Assembly (NCBI RefSeq): GCF_002158865.1
Contig: NZ_CP021455.1
Coordinates: 3,286,001-3,350,000, forward strand
From: Comamonas serinivorans
Lineage (GTDB): Bacteria; Pseudomonadota; Gammaproteobacteria; Burkholderiales; Burkholderiaceae_C
DNA length: 64,000 nt
Direction of reading: 5' to 3'
In this document: piece after piece, positions 47,564-55,954 of the stretch
Numbering within the stretch: position 1 is the stretch's first letter
How the letters are laid out: each line of letters opens with the position of its first letter
Notes under the pieces: generated by a model
Seen by the model: only the letters and a program-made list of their open reading frames with translations
Database searches by the model: none
What the model was told of the DNA's origin: nothing
Program-made: the position numbers and the translations under genes

Positions 47564-47983
47564 ATGAAGGCCATCCCCTTGTCCCCCGGCACGCTGTGCT
47601 CCGAAGCCGAGGTGGTGACGCTCGTGCACAGCTTCTACGCCCGTGTCCGGCAGGACCCGGTGCTGAGCCCTATCTTCAACGCGCACATCCACGACTGGGA
47701 CGAGCACCTGGCGCAGCTGGTGGATTTCTGGTCGGCGATCTTGCGGCGCACCGGGCGCTTCTCCGGCGCCCCCATGCCCAAGCATGCGGCCTTGCCAGGC
47801 CTGTCGGCGGACCTGTTTCAGCGCTGGTTGACCCTGTTTCGCGAGAACGCAGCGATGCAGCCCAACCAGGCCATGGCCACGCAGGCCTGCGTGATGGCGG
47901 AACGCATCGCACAAAGCCTGTGGCTGGGCTATCAAACGCACCACCACCCCGAGGCCTTGCCGACAGCCTTGCCGAAACACTGA
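47564..47983 (+). CDS. Group III truncated haemoglobin
   Basis: A 139-aa globin of the group III (trHb P) type. Helix pieces EAEVVTLVHSFYARVRQDPVLSPIFN, HDWDEHLAQLVDFWSAIL and the F-helix region MPKHAALPGLSADLFQRWLTL contain the heme-region His. Members bind oxygen or nitric oxide; physiological roles are poorly known. The ATG is at 47564. Downstream lies about 600 nt without a supported gene. Confidence 0.85.
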   Translation: MKAIPLSPGTLCSEAEVVTLVHSFYARVRQDPVLSPIFNAHIHDWDEHLAQLVDFWSAILRRTGRFSGAPMPKHAALPGLSADLFQRWLTLFRENAAMQPNQAMATQACVMAERIAQSLWLGYQTHHHPEALPTALPKH

Positions 47984-48588
47984 CCTGGATGCGGGTGCAG
48001 TCCGGGGCGACCTCGCCCACAGGCGGATCGTCGCCGTCGCCGATGGGACGTTTCTCCGCTCGACGCTGCAGGGCTCCTGTCTGCAAGTCCCAGTTCCCGG
48101 CACGAGCGACCACAGCAACCTGTTCACAGCAGACTGTGCCGCAGAGGCCAAAAAGCCAGGCAGGCGCTGCAAGTCGTGCGCCGCGTTCTGTGCATCCGGT
48201 TGCACCGCGCAGCCAGTTGACAGCCTCCTCCGCACAGTCCATCCACTTCAGCCGGGCCCCACAGACGGCTGGCATACCCCCAAGGGTCCAGGGCGACCAG
48301 CGCGGCAACACCGTCCTCAGCACGCCGCCCATGCGAATGAACCATCTCGCCCCGACGCATGGCCGACCTGTTGAGGCGCATCCACCACGCGACCAGGGCA
48401 CCCAGGGCTCTGCGGCGCCAATGGGCGGGCATGAACAGCGGATGCGTGGCCACGGCAACAATCAAGGCAGTATGCCGCTCATTCCATTTCATGTTGAACA
48501 GCAACAAGCGCATACTGCCCTACATCATTTTGAAAAGCAGGTCCAACGCACAGGCCTCACGCGGCGCGCAGCCCTCGGCAAAGGCCGC
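47984..48588. other. 600-bp convergent intergenic region
   Basis: Between globin (+) and relA (-). A 129-codon minus-strand frame (48124-48513) runs into the palindrome at 48468-48517 and resembles no family I know, so it is not called. Palindrome copy 12 is the only clear feature. Confidence 0.45.
48468..48517. repeat. 50-bp CAGTAT palindrome, copy 12
   Basis: CAGTATGC at the left, GCATACTG at the right, inner CCATT/AACAG. It lies 71 nt after the relA stop in the convergent globin-relA region. Confidence 0.9.
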
Positions 48589-50817
48589 TCACATGCGACG
48601 GGTGCCGCGCACGCCTTTCACCTGACGCACCGCATTCAGCACCTGGACCAGTTGCCCGGTCTGCTGCAGCTCGACCGTGAACGTCATCCAGGCTGTGCCC
48701 CGGGCCGAATGGGTCTGCACGCCGATGACGTTGATGCGCTCCTTGGAAAACACATCCGAGATGTCGCGCAGCAGGCCCTGCCGGTCGGCCGCCTCGACCG
48801 AGATGTCCACGGGGTAGACCGCCGCCGGCTCGCCCGGTTTGCCACCCTGCCCCCAGTCGACCTCGATGACGCGCTCGGGCTCGCGGCGGCCGAGCGCGTG
48901 GAAACTGGCGCAGTCCAGGCGGTGGATGCTGACGCCCTTGCCCCGGGTGACGAAGCCGCCGATTTCGTCGGGCGGCGCGGGCCGGCAGCAGCGCGCCAGG
49001 TGCGTGAGCAACGAGCCCACGCCCACCACCAGCACGCCGGCGCCCCGGCCATCGGTTCGCGGCTTGCCCGTGCGCACCACGTCCTGCTCGGCTTCGTGAG
49101 GCGCCGCATCGGGCTTGAACAAGGCCTCGATGGTGCGCAGCGAGAGCTCGTCCTTGCCCACCACCTCGAACAAGGCGTCGATGGTCTTGAAGCCCAGCTC
49201 GCGCGCCAGGTCTTCGTACTTGATCGCCGTCTTGCCTTCGCGCTGCAGCAGCTTTTCGACCATGTCGCGTCCACGCGCCACCGTGGCCTCGGCATGCTGG
49301 GCGTTGAACCAGGCGCGCACCTTGGCCTTGGCCCGCTGGCCGACCAGGTAACCCTGCTCGGGATCGAGCCAATCCATCGAGGGACCGCCCTCTTTGGCGG
49401 TCACGATCTCGACGCTCTGGCCGTTCTCCAGCGGCGTGTTCAGCGCCACCAACTTGCCGTCGACCTTGGCGCCGCGGCAGCGGTGCCCCACGCTGGTGTG
49501 CACGGAGTAGGCGAAATCAACCGGTGTGGCGCCTCGCGGCAGCTCGATCACGGCCGCATCGGGCGTGAGGACGTAGATGCGGTCGTCGAACAAAGCCTGG
49601 CCGTTGATGGCATGGGCCAGGTCGCGCTCCCAGGCCAGCAGCTGGCGCAGCACGGCGATCTTGGCGTCGTACGAGCTGTCGGCGGTCACGGCCCCGCCAT
49701 ACCCCTTGCTGCCGGCCTCTTTGTAGGCCCAGTGCGCGGCCACACCATGTTCGGCGTGGTCGTGCATGGCCTTGGTCCGGATCTGGATCTCCATGGGCTT
49801 GCCCTTGGCATCGCGCACCACGGTGTGCAGCGACTGGTAGCCGTTGGGCTTGGGCTTGGCGATGTAGTCGTCGAACTCTTCGGACACCGGGGTGAAGTGG
49901 CGATTCACCCAGTCCAGCGCCGCGTAGCAGTCGTCCACGGTGTTGACCACCACGCGCAGGGCACGCACGTCGAACACCTGGTCAAAGTCCAGCTGCTTGC
50001 CGCGCATCTTCTTGACGATGCTGTAGATGTGCTTGGGCCGGCCTTGCACGGTGGCGGGGATGCCCGCAGCCATCAGGCCACCCTGGAGTTCCTTGCGCAA
50101 GGCCTCGAGCGACAGCTCGCGCTCGACGCGCTTCTCGTCGAGCATGGACGCGACCAGCTTGTAGGTGTCGGGCTCGAGCGCCCGAAACAGCAGGTCTTCC
50201 ATCTCCCACTTGATCTGCCAGACCCCGAGGCGATTGGCCAGCGGGGCGAACACCTCGCGTGTCTCGCGCGCCAGCGACGGCTGCAGCGACTTGCGCGTGG
50301 CGGCGGCATAGCGCAGGGTCTGCAGGCGTGACGCCAGCCGCAGCATGACCACGCGCAGGTCGCGGCTGAACGCCAGCAGCATCTTGCGCACGTTCTCGTT
50401 CTGCAGGCGCACGCCCTCTGGCGTCTGGATCATGGGCAAGGCGGCGCGCGACAGGCGCTGCACCTTGACCAGCTTGCCGGTTTCGATGGCCAGGTCGGCC
50501 AGCTCAGGGCCACAGATGCGGGTGATGACCTCGCGCGGCTTGTTCAGGTGTTCGCTGGCATACACCAGGTAACCCCCTGCCTTCATCGAGGCGGACGCCC
50601 CCACGCTGGCCAGGATGTCCACCATGGCGTCGGCGTGCTCGAGCGTGTTCTCGCCACTGTCCAGCACCTGGTCGGCCAAGAGCGGCTCCGCAAACGCCCG
50701 CACACGCGCCAGCAAGTTGGCATCGTCCGCCGTGGTCTGGGCCGTGGCTGTCACCAGGTCAGGCGGTGGTGTATCGATCCGGGGGGCGATCAGCTCGGGC
50801 GCTAAGGTTTTGACCAT
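48589..50817 (-). CDS. relA: (p)ppGpp synthetase RelA (hydrolase domain degenerate)
   Basis: A RelA/SpoT-family alarmone synthetase of 742 aa. The N-terminal HD region has lost the catalytic HD pair (LEHADAMVDILASV then KAGGYLVYASEHL), as in monofunctional RelA. The synthetase domain is intact: GRPKHIYSIVKKM, FDVRALRVVV, PNGYQSLHTVV and QIRTKAMHDHAEHGVAAHWAYK. A TGS domain (YVLTPDAAVIELPRGATPVDFAYSVH split over about 400-455) and a C-terminal ACT domain follow. The ATG is at 50815-50817. It follows the alpha/beta-hydrolase gene by 24 nt, probably in one operon. Confidence 0.95.
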   Translation of the reverse strand: MVKTLAPELIAPRIDTPPPDLVTATAQTTADDANLLARVRAFAEPLLADQVLDSGENTLEHADAMVDILASVGASASMKAGGYLVYASEHLNKPREVITRICGPELADLAIETGKLVKVQRLSRAALPMIQTPEGVRLQNENVRKMLLAFSRDLRVVMLRLASRLQTLRYAAATRKSLQPSLARETREVFAPLANRLGVWQIKWEMEDLLFRALEPDTYKLVASMLDEKRVERELSLEALRKELQGGLMAAGIPATVQGRPKHIYSIVKKMRGKQLDFDQVFDVRALRVVVNTVDDCYAALDWVNRHFTPVSEEFDDYIAKPKPNGYQSLHTVVRDAKGKPMEIQIRTKAMHDHAEHGVAAHWAYKEAGSKGYGGAVTADSSYDAKIAVLRQLLAWERDLAHAINGQALFDDRIYVLTPDAAVIELPRGATPVDFAYSVHTSVGHRCRGAKVDGKLVALNTPLENGQSVEIVTAKEGGPSMDWLDPEQGYLVGQRAKAKVRAWFNAQHAEATVARGRDMVEKLLQREGKTAIKYEDLARELGFKTIDALFEVVGKDELSLRTIEALFKPDAAPHEAEQDVVRTGKPRTDGRGAGVLVVGVGSLLTHLARCCRPAPPDEIGGFVTRGKGVSIHRLDCASFHALGRREPERVIEVDWGQGGKPGEPAAVYPVDISVEAADRQGLLRDISDVFSKERINVIGVQTHSARGTAWMTFTVELQQTGQLVQVLNAVRQVKGVRGTRRM

Positions 50818-50841
50818 GTGTGCAACTGTACTTCGGCACAC

Positions 50842-51747
50842 TCATTCCAACAGGAAATTGAGCACCGGGGTGGTTTGTTCGGGCGTCAGCAAGGTGGGGG
50901 CATGTCCGACGTTTTCAAACACCTGCAAGCGCGCTTTCGGCCCCACCTCACCCATGCGCTGGGCCGTGGCCGGACTCAACAGGTCCGATTGCGCACCCCG
51001 GATAAGCAAAGTCTGTGCCGTGATCGCTTCGTACACTTGCCAGATGGCCGCTTCGGCCGCCTGGGCCTGCTCTGGGGTGTTGCGCTTGAACGGCAGCGCG
51101 ATGTCGGGGTCGTAGTGCAGGGTCAGCCCCCCTTCGGGCAAGGGCCGCACCATGTGGGTGGACAAGGCGCGCCACTGCGCATCGGTGTGCTGGCCAAAGC
51201 CGGCCTGGATGGTTTTCAGGTAGCCCGTGGCCTCGTCCAGGCTGTTGAACATGCCGGTCTTGCCCAGGTAGCTGCCGATGCGGGCCAGCGATGACCATTC
51301 GATGGTGGGCCCCACGTCGTTGAGGACCAGGCGCCGGATCGGCATCGGCAAGGGCAACTGGGGCGAGCCCGCCACCAGCATGCCGATGAGCCCCCCCATG
51401 CTGGTCCCCACCCAGTCGAGCTGGGCCATGGGGCCGTCCTGGGCCAACTGCTGGAGCAGCGCCAGCATGTCGCCCACATACTGCGGAAAGCCGTAGCCTT
51501 CGGGGTTCTTCAGCCAGTCGCTCTGACCGCGGCCCACGACGTCGGGGCAGATCACCCGAACGCCAGCACCAACCCGCGCCACCAGGGCCTGGGCCAGCGC
51601 ATCGAAGTCACGCCCGGTGCGCGTGAGGCCATGCACACACACCACCACGTGGGGGGCGCTGTTCGGTCCCCACTGCCAATACGCGGTGTCGTGCCCACCA
51701 TCGGCATCCGCACAACGCACCGTCCTAAGCTGGGGTTCAGTTTGCAT
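50842..51747 (-). CDS. Alpha/beta-fold hydrolase
   Basis: A 301-aa hydrolase. It has the HG oxyanion motif VVVCVHGLTRTGRDFDAL, then DVVGRGQSDWL, and the nucleophile elbow GTSMGG near residue 117. The acid lies in IRGAQSDLLS and the catalytic His in FENVGHAPTLL. A family-typical lid lies around residues 150-225. The substrate is unknown. It lies immediately upstream of relA on the same strand and is divergent from bdhA. Confidence 0.9.
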   Translation of the reverse strand: MQTEPQLRTVRCADADGGHDTAYWQWGPNSAPHVVVCVHGLTRTGRDFDALAQALVARVGAGVRVICPDVVGRGQSDWLKNPEGYGFPQYVGDMLALLQQLAQDGPMAQLDWVGTSMGGLIGMLVAGSPQLPLPMPIRRLVLNDVGPTIEWSSLARIGSYLGKTGMFNSLDEATGYLKTIQAGFGQHTDAQWRALSTHMVRPLPEGGLTLHYDPDIALPFKRNTPEQAQAAEAAIWQVYEAITAQTLLIRGAQSDLLSPATAQRMGEVGPKARLQVFENVGHAPTLLTPEQTTPVLNFLLE

Positions 51748-51814
51748 CCAGGGCCTCGCTTAACATGTGATTCCCGGGCATCGTAATTCATCCACCCATT
51801 TCAGAAGGACACCC

Positions 51815-52585
51815 ATGCTCAAAGGAAAAACAGCGCTTGTCACAGGCTCCACCAGCGGCATCGGCCTGGGATTGGCCAAGGCCCTGGCGCAGCAGGGCGC
51901 CAACATCGTGGTGAACGGCTTTGGCGACCACGCGGGCCCCGAAGCCGAGATTCGCGCCCTGGGCGTTCAAACGGCCTACCACGGCGCCGACATGAGCAAG
52001 CCGGCCGAGATCGAAGACATGATGGCGTTCGCCGCCAAGACCTTTGGCCGCGTGGACATCCTGGTGAACAACGCCGGCATCCAGCATGTGTCGCGCGTCG
52101 AGCACTTCCCGCCCGAGCGCTGGGACGCCATCATCGCCATCAACCTCAGCAGCGCCTTCCACACCACGCGCCTGGCCTTGCCGGGCATGCAGCAGGCGGG
52201 CTGGGGCCGCATCATCAACATCGCCTCGGTGCACGGCCTCGTGGCGTCGGCCGAGAAAGCCGCCTATGTGGCCGCCAAGCACGGCATCGTCGGGCTGACC
52301 AAGGTCACGGCGCTGGAAAACGCACAAGGCGGCGTGACCTGCAACGCCATCTGCCCAGGCTGGGTGCTGACGCCGCTGGTGCAAAAACAGATCGACGCCA
52401 AGGCCGCCGAGCAGAAGATCTCGGTGGCAGACGCCACCAAGCAACTGTTGCAGGAAAAAGAGCCTTCGCTGCGCTTCACCACGCCCGAGGAGCTGGGCGC
52501 GCTGGCCGTGTTTTTCTGCTCGCAGGCTGCGCACAACGTAACCGGTGTGGCCTGGAACATGGATGGGGGCTGGGTCGCTCAGTGA
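51815..52585 (+). CDS. bdhA: 3-hydroxybutyrate dehydrogenase
   Basis: A 256-aa classical SDR that oxidises D-3-hydroxybutyrate to acetoacetate. It has TGSTSGIGLGLAKALAQQGA (cofactor), NNAGIQHVSRVEHFPPERWD (a sequence highly typical of HBDH), catalytic Ser in NIASVHGLVAS, and YVAAKHG with Tyr and Lys. The C-terminus is NVTGVAWNMDGGWVAQ. The ATG at 51815 has AGAAGGA upstream; an upstream in-frame start was rejected. It fits PHB mobilisation alongside phaR. Confidence 0.95.
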   Translation: MLKGKTALVTGSTSGIGLGLAKALAQQGANIVVNGFGDHAGPEAEIRALGVQTAYHGADMSKPAEIEDMMAFAAKTFGRVDILVNNAGIQHVSRVEHFPPERWDAIIAINLSSAFHTTRLALPGMQQAGWGRIINIASVHGLVASAEKAAYVAAKHGIVGLTKVTALENAQGGVTCNAICPGWVLTPLVQKQIDAKAAEQKISVADATKQLLQEKEPSLRFTTPEELGALAVFFCSQAAHNVTGVAWNMDGGWVAQ

Positions 52586-52686
52586 CCCGAGAGGATGGTC
52601 GACCCCGACCGTCTCGCGGAGGGGTGATTGGCCTGCCGCTGACCGGCGGTCTTGCTGAACTTGATGGGAGGCAGCAGGCCGCGCCT

Positions 52687-53034
52687 TCAGCGTCCGCCCC
52701 GTCCGCTGCTGGACGCCTGCTTGACCTGGTCACGCAAGATGGCGCGCTCCTGGGGGGACAGGCGCCAGGCGGCATCGGGCTCGGTGCGCATGGCGGCTTG
52801 CACGTTGCCGTTCTGCATCGCTGTCGGACCGGCATTGAGCGCCCGCCCCGCCGTCGCGGCACCGGCGGCCGGCATCAGCATGTTTTGAGCCTTCGCCATG
52901 GCCTCGGCCGAGGCGCGTGCGCCCTCCTGCCCCAAGGCGGGCTGACCATGGGCGCTGAGGCTGACCAGCAGCAACGAGGCCAGCGCGGCGCACGGAAAAG
53001 ATGGAGGAAGGACCATGACGGGCAAGCGTCTCAC
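52687..53034 (-). CDS. Small exported protein, unknown function
   Basis: A 115-aa predicted secreted protein with a hydrophobic signal (FPCAALASLLLVSLSAHG). The mature part is Ala-rich and includes ARASAEAMAKAQNML and LSPQERAILRDQVKQAS. The start could be GTG at 53034 or ATG at 53016; neither has a strong Shine-Dalgarno. No family was recognised. It is divergent from ompR. Confidence 0.55.
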   Translation of the reverse strand: MRRLPVMVLPPSFPCAALASLLLVSLSAHGQPALGQEGARASAEAMAKAQNMLMPAAGAATAGRALNAGPTAMQNGNVQAAMRTEPDAAWRLSPQERAILRDQVKQASSSGRGGR

Positions 53035-53080
53035 AAGCCCCCGTGTTTGTCTGGGTCAAAATCCCGGGAACGGGCAACAA

Positions 53081-53147
53081 ATGTAACCCGTTGATAGTTG
53101 AGGTCCAAATCCAGCTGCCGATGATGTAACAATGGCCGCTGTTACAT
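53081..53147. promoter_or_regulatory. ATGTAAC/GTTACAT sites upstream of ompR
   Basis: Three identical heptamers: ATGTAAC at 53081-53087, ATGTAAC at 53124-53130 and inverted GTTACAT at 53141-53147. The last two form a dyad with a 10-nt spacer, and the first two are 43 nt apart (about four helical turns). GTTACATATT resembles enterobacterial OmpR half-sites, so autoregulation of ompR-envZ is plausible. Confidence 0.55.
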
Positions 53148-53162
53148 ATTCAAGGAAGCCCA

Positions 53163-53903
53163 TTGAACGCCATGAATCAAACAGCCGGACGCTTGGACAA
53201 ACTGGTGGTGGTCGACGACGATGCGCGCATTCGCGATCTGTTGCGTCGCTACCTCACCCAGGAAGGGTTTGAGGTCATGGTGGCCGAAGACAGCAAGGCG
53301 CTCAACCGCATCCTGCTGCGCGACACGGTCGACCTCATCGTGCTCGATTTGATGATGCCTGGCGAAGATGGCCTGTCGATCTGCCGTCGCCTGCGCGCCG
53401 GCGGCGACCGCACGCCCATCATCATGCTCACCGCCAAGGGCGAGGACGTGGACCGCATCGTTGGCCTGGAGGTCGGTGCCGATGATTACCTGGGCAAGCC
53501 CTTCAACCCGCGCGAATTGCTGGCCCGTGTGCACGCCGTGTTGCGCCGCCGCCCGCCCCAGGAGGCGCCGGGTGCCCCATCGGCCGAAAACGAAACCGTG
53601 ACCTTCGGCCCGTTCTCGTTCGACCTGGGTGCGCGCACGCTGCACAAGGACGGCCAGGAGATGTCGCTCACCACGGGCGAATTCGCCATGCTCAAGGCCC
53701 TGGTGCGCCACCCGCGCCAGCCACTCTCGCGTGAAAAGCTGGCCCAGCTGGCACGCGGTCGCGAGTTCGAGCCCTTCGACCGCAGCCTGGACGTGCAGGT
53801 CTCGCGCCTGCGCAAACTCGTGGAGCAGGACCCCGCCTCGCCGCGCTACATCCAGACCGTGTGGGGTGTGGGCTACGTGTTCGTGCCGGACGGCGCCAGC
53901 TGA
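53163..53903 (+). CDS. ompR: Two-component response regulator OmpR
   Basis: A 246-aa OmpR-type regulator. The receiver domain (about 13-127) has the acidic pair DDD (18-20), phosphoacceptor Asp62 in IVLDLMMPGEDGLSICRRLR, and Lys in LGKPFNPRELLARV. The sequence is very close to enterobacterial OmpR through this region. The C-terminal winged helix ends YIQTVWGVGYVFVPDG. I favour the TTG at 53163, since AAGGA lies 6 nt upstream; the first ATG (53172) is 15 nt away. It is followed by envZ after 162 nt, with a 50-bp palindrome between. Confidence 0.95.
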   Translation: MNAMNQTAGRLDKLVVVDDDARIRDLLRRYLTQEGFEVMVAEDSKALNRILLRDTVDLIVLDLMMPGEDGLSICRRLRAGGDRTPIIMLTAKGEDVDRIVGLEVGADDYLGKPFNPRELLARVHAVLRRRPPQEAPGAPSAENETVTFGPFSFDLGARTLHKDGQEMSLTTGEFAMLKALVRHPRQPLSREKLAQLARGREFEPFDRSLDVQVSRLRKLVEQDPASPRYIQTVWGVGYVFVPDGAS

Positions 53904-53933
53904 CACCTCGCGCACACGTCCCATAACTCAACC

Positions 53934-53983
53934 CAGTATGCAGCCATTGACGTTCATGATTGAACGACAGTGGCTGCATACTG
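53934..53983. repeat. 50-bp CAGTAT palindrome, copy 13
   Basis: A highly symmetric copy. CAGTATGCAGCCA pairs with TGGCTGCATACTG and inner CGTTCA pairs with TGAACG. It lies inside the ompR-envZ operon, 30 nt after the ompR stop and 82 nt before the envZ start. Confidence 0.95.
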
Positions 53984-54065
53984 CTTCTTGCCGATGCCTT
54001 TTTTGCTGCCCGGATCAGACCGCGCGCCCGGGCACCGGCTTCCAGGCCCTACCAGGACTGACTGC

Positions 54066-55460
54066 ATGCCCTCCATCGACTCCAGCCTGACCTCGCCCAT
54101 CCCGCTGGAGGTGTTGACGAGCACCCCGACCAGTCCCAAGCGCCGCTTTGGCGTGTCGCTGTTCTGGCGCACCCTCTTCCTGCTCGCCGCGCTGCTGCTG
54201 GGCAGCACCTTCACCTGGTACCAGACCTTTCGCGCGCTCGAGTACGAGCCGCGGGCGATTCAAACGGCGCAGCAGATCGCCTCGCTGGTCAACCTCACGC
54301 GTGCGGCGCTGGTGTATTCCGACGCCATCGCGCGTGTCTCCCTCATCAAGACCCTGGCCGAACAGGAAAAGGTGCGCATCGTGCCGCGCGAGCCGACGGA
54401 CAAGTTCGAGCTCTACGGCAAATCGCAACTCGATGAGCGCATCACGGCCGAGCTGATCAACCGGCTGGGCTCGGGCACGGTCGTGGCATCGTCCGTCAAC
54501 GGTGAACAAGGCCTGTGGGTGGGCTTCACCATCGAGGGCGACTCCTACTGGCTGCTGATGGACCCCTCGCGCCTGCGGCCGCTGTGGGGCGCAGCCTGGA
54601 TGATCTGGCTGCTGGCCGCCGGGGCACTGTCGCTGATGGGCGCGGCCATCATCGCCGGCCTGATCAACGCACCGCTCAAACAGCTCTCGCTGGCCACCAG
54701 CCGCGTGCGCGAGGGCAATTTCGACGCCCCGCCGCTGGACGAGCACACCGTCACCAAGGAAATCCGCGAGGTCAACATCGGCTTCAACCGCATGGCCGAG
54801 CAGCTGGCCAAGGTGGAGCAGGACCGCACCGAAATGCTGGCCGGCATCTCGCACGACCTGCGCACGCCCCTGGCGCGGCTGCGGCTGGAAACCGAGCTGT
54901 CCATTCCCGACGCGGACGCGCGTGAGCTGATGGTGGCCGACATCGCCCAGATCGACGTCATCATCAACAAATTCCTGGACTATGCGCGGCCCGACCACGT
55001 CTCGCTTTCGCTCACCTCGGTGGCCGAAGTCATCGAGAGCTGCGCGTTCCCGTTCCGCAGCGCCGCCGGCATGGACATCCGCGTCGAGGTGCCGCACTCG
55101 CTGCAGGTCATGGCCGACGAGGTCGAGCTGGGCCGCGTGATCTCCAACCTGCTGGAGAACGCACGCCGCTATGGCAAGTCGCCCACCACGGGGCTGACGC
55201 GCGTGAACATCACGGCCCAGGCCACGGCGCAGCATGTGCACATCCGCCTGCGCGACTTTGGCCCCGGCGTGCGGCCCGACCAGCTCGGCGGCCTGACCAA
55301 GCCCTTCGTGCGCGGGGACGAGGCACGCACCGAAGCCAAGGGTGCCGGCCTGGGCCTGGCCATCGCGGAGAAGGCCATGAACCGCATGGGCGGCACCTTC
55401 ACCCTGTCGAACGCGCAACCGAGCGGCCTCGCGGCGCTGCTGACGCTGCCAGTCGCCTAA
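54066..55460 (+). CDS. envZ: Sensor histidine kinase EnvZ
   Basis: A 464-aa inner-membrane kinase. The first transmembrane segment is about 33-55 (LFWRTLFLLAALLLGSTF), followed by a periplasmic domain to about 175 and a second segment WMIWLLAAGALSLMGAAIIA. A HAMP domain (about 200-250) follows, then the phospho-acceptor His in AGISHDLRTPLARLRLETE, the N box NLLENARRYG and the G box GAGLGLAIAEK. The start ATG 54066 was preferred over an upstream in-frame ATG within the palindrome (53970). The stop codon abuts a (GCCAA)8 tract. Confidence 0.95.
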   Translation: MPSIDSSLTSPIPLEVLTSTPTSPKRRFGVSLFWRTLFLLAALLLGSTFTWYQTFRALEYEPRAIQTAQQIASLVNLTRAALVYSDAIARVSLIKTLAEQEKVRIVPREPTDKFELYGKSQLDERITAELINRLGSGTVVASSVNGEQGLWVGFTIEGDSYWLLMDPSRLRPLWGAAWMIWLLAAGALSLMGAAIIAGLINAPLKQLSLATSRVREGNFDAPPLDEHTVTKEIREVNIGFNRMAEQLAKVEQDRTEMLAGISHDLRTPLARLRLETELSIPDADARELMVADIAQIDVIINKFLDYARPDHVSLSLTSVAEVIESCAFPFRSAAGMDIRVEVPHSLQVMADEVELGRVISNLLENARRYGKSPTTGLTRVNITAQATAQHVHIRLRDFGPGVRPDQLGGLTKPFVRGDEARTEAKGAGLGLAIAEKAMNRMGGTFTLSNAQPSGLAALLTLPVA

Positions 55461-55500
55461 GCCAAGCCAAGCCAAGCCAAGCCAAGCCAAGCCAAGCCAA
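55461..55500. repeat. (GCCAA)8 pentanucleotide tandem repeat
   Basis: Eight perfect GCCAA units begin at the base after the envZ TAA stop. It is the only long perfect microsatellite seen in the window. Confidence 0.98.
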
Positions 55501-55596
55501 CAAGATCATGGCTGCAGGCTCTGTGTGCCAAGCGCCTGACCAGGGCCATGCGACATGGGCGGACAGCGCCCGCGCAGGCTTGCCGCGCGCGCCCGC

Positions 55597-55866
55597 TCAG
55601 TAATGCGGGGGCAGCTCGTCGCGCGGGTCGCGCGCGCCGGCGCCGCCCGGGGCCGCAGCGGCCTGCAGAAGGCGCAGCTGCGCGACCTGGGCCTGCAGGG
55701 CATCGATCTGGGCCTGCTGGCGGTACAGGGCCAGGTTGAGCTGCTCCAGCAGGTCTTCGCTGTAGCTGAGCTTGACCTCCAGGTCGGTCAGGCGGGCGTC
55801 CACGCGATCGGCGGCAGCCGCCTCATCGGACGCTGTGGCCGGCGCGGGGGTGGCAGACGCGGTCAT
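55597..55866 (-). CDS. slyX: SlyX family protein
   Basis: An 89-aa SlyX protein: a coiled-coil segment RVDARLTDLEVKLSYSEDLL, then EQLNLALYRQQAQIDALQAQ, and the characteristic C-terminal PRDELPPHY. About 20 Ala/Thr-rich residues precede the family core. The molecular role of SlyX is unclear. It lies downstream of the aminotransferase gene, with palindrome copy 14 between. Confidence 0.93.
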   Translation of the reverse strand: MTASATPAPATASDEAAAADRVDARLTDLEVKLSYSEDLLEQLNLALYRQQAQIDALQAQVAQLRLLQAAAAPGGAGARDPRDELPPHY

Positions 55867-55897
55867 GGCAACCTCCGGCGGTGAGCCATGGATACCG

Positions 55898-55947
55898 CAG
55901 TATCCACACCTTCCCGTTGCTTCATCAACGACAAGTGGCGCATACCC
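55898..55947. repeat. 50-bp CAGTAT palindrome, copy 14
   Basis: CAGTATCC at the left, GCATACCC at the right, inner CCGTT/AACGA. It begins 7 nt past the aminotransferase stop and lies 31 nt upstream of the slyX start. Confidence 0.85.
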
Positions 55948-55954
55948 CAGCCAC

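Noticed and set aside
47506..50331. A 941-codon + strand open frame across the relA region
   Set aside because: It is the antisense shadow of relA; its translation is Arg/His/Gly-rich, has no domain pattern, and overlaps the globin frame.
55461..55500. GCCAA repeat as a phase-variation switch of envZ
   Set aside because: The tract lies after the stop codon, so unit gain or loss does not change the EnvZ frame.
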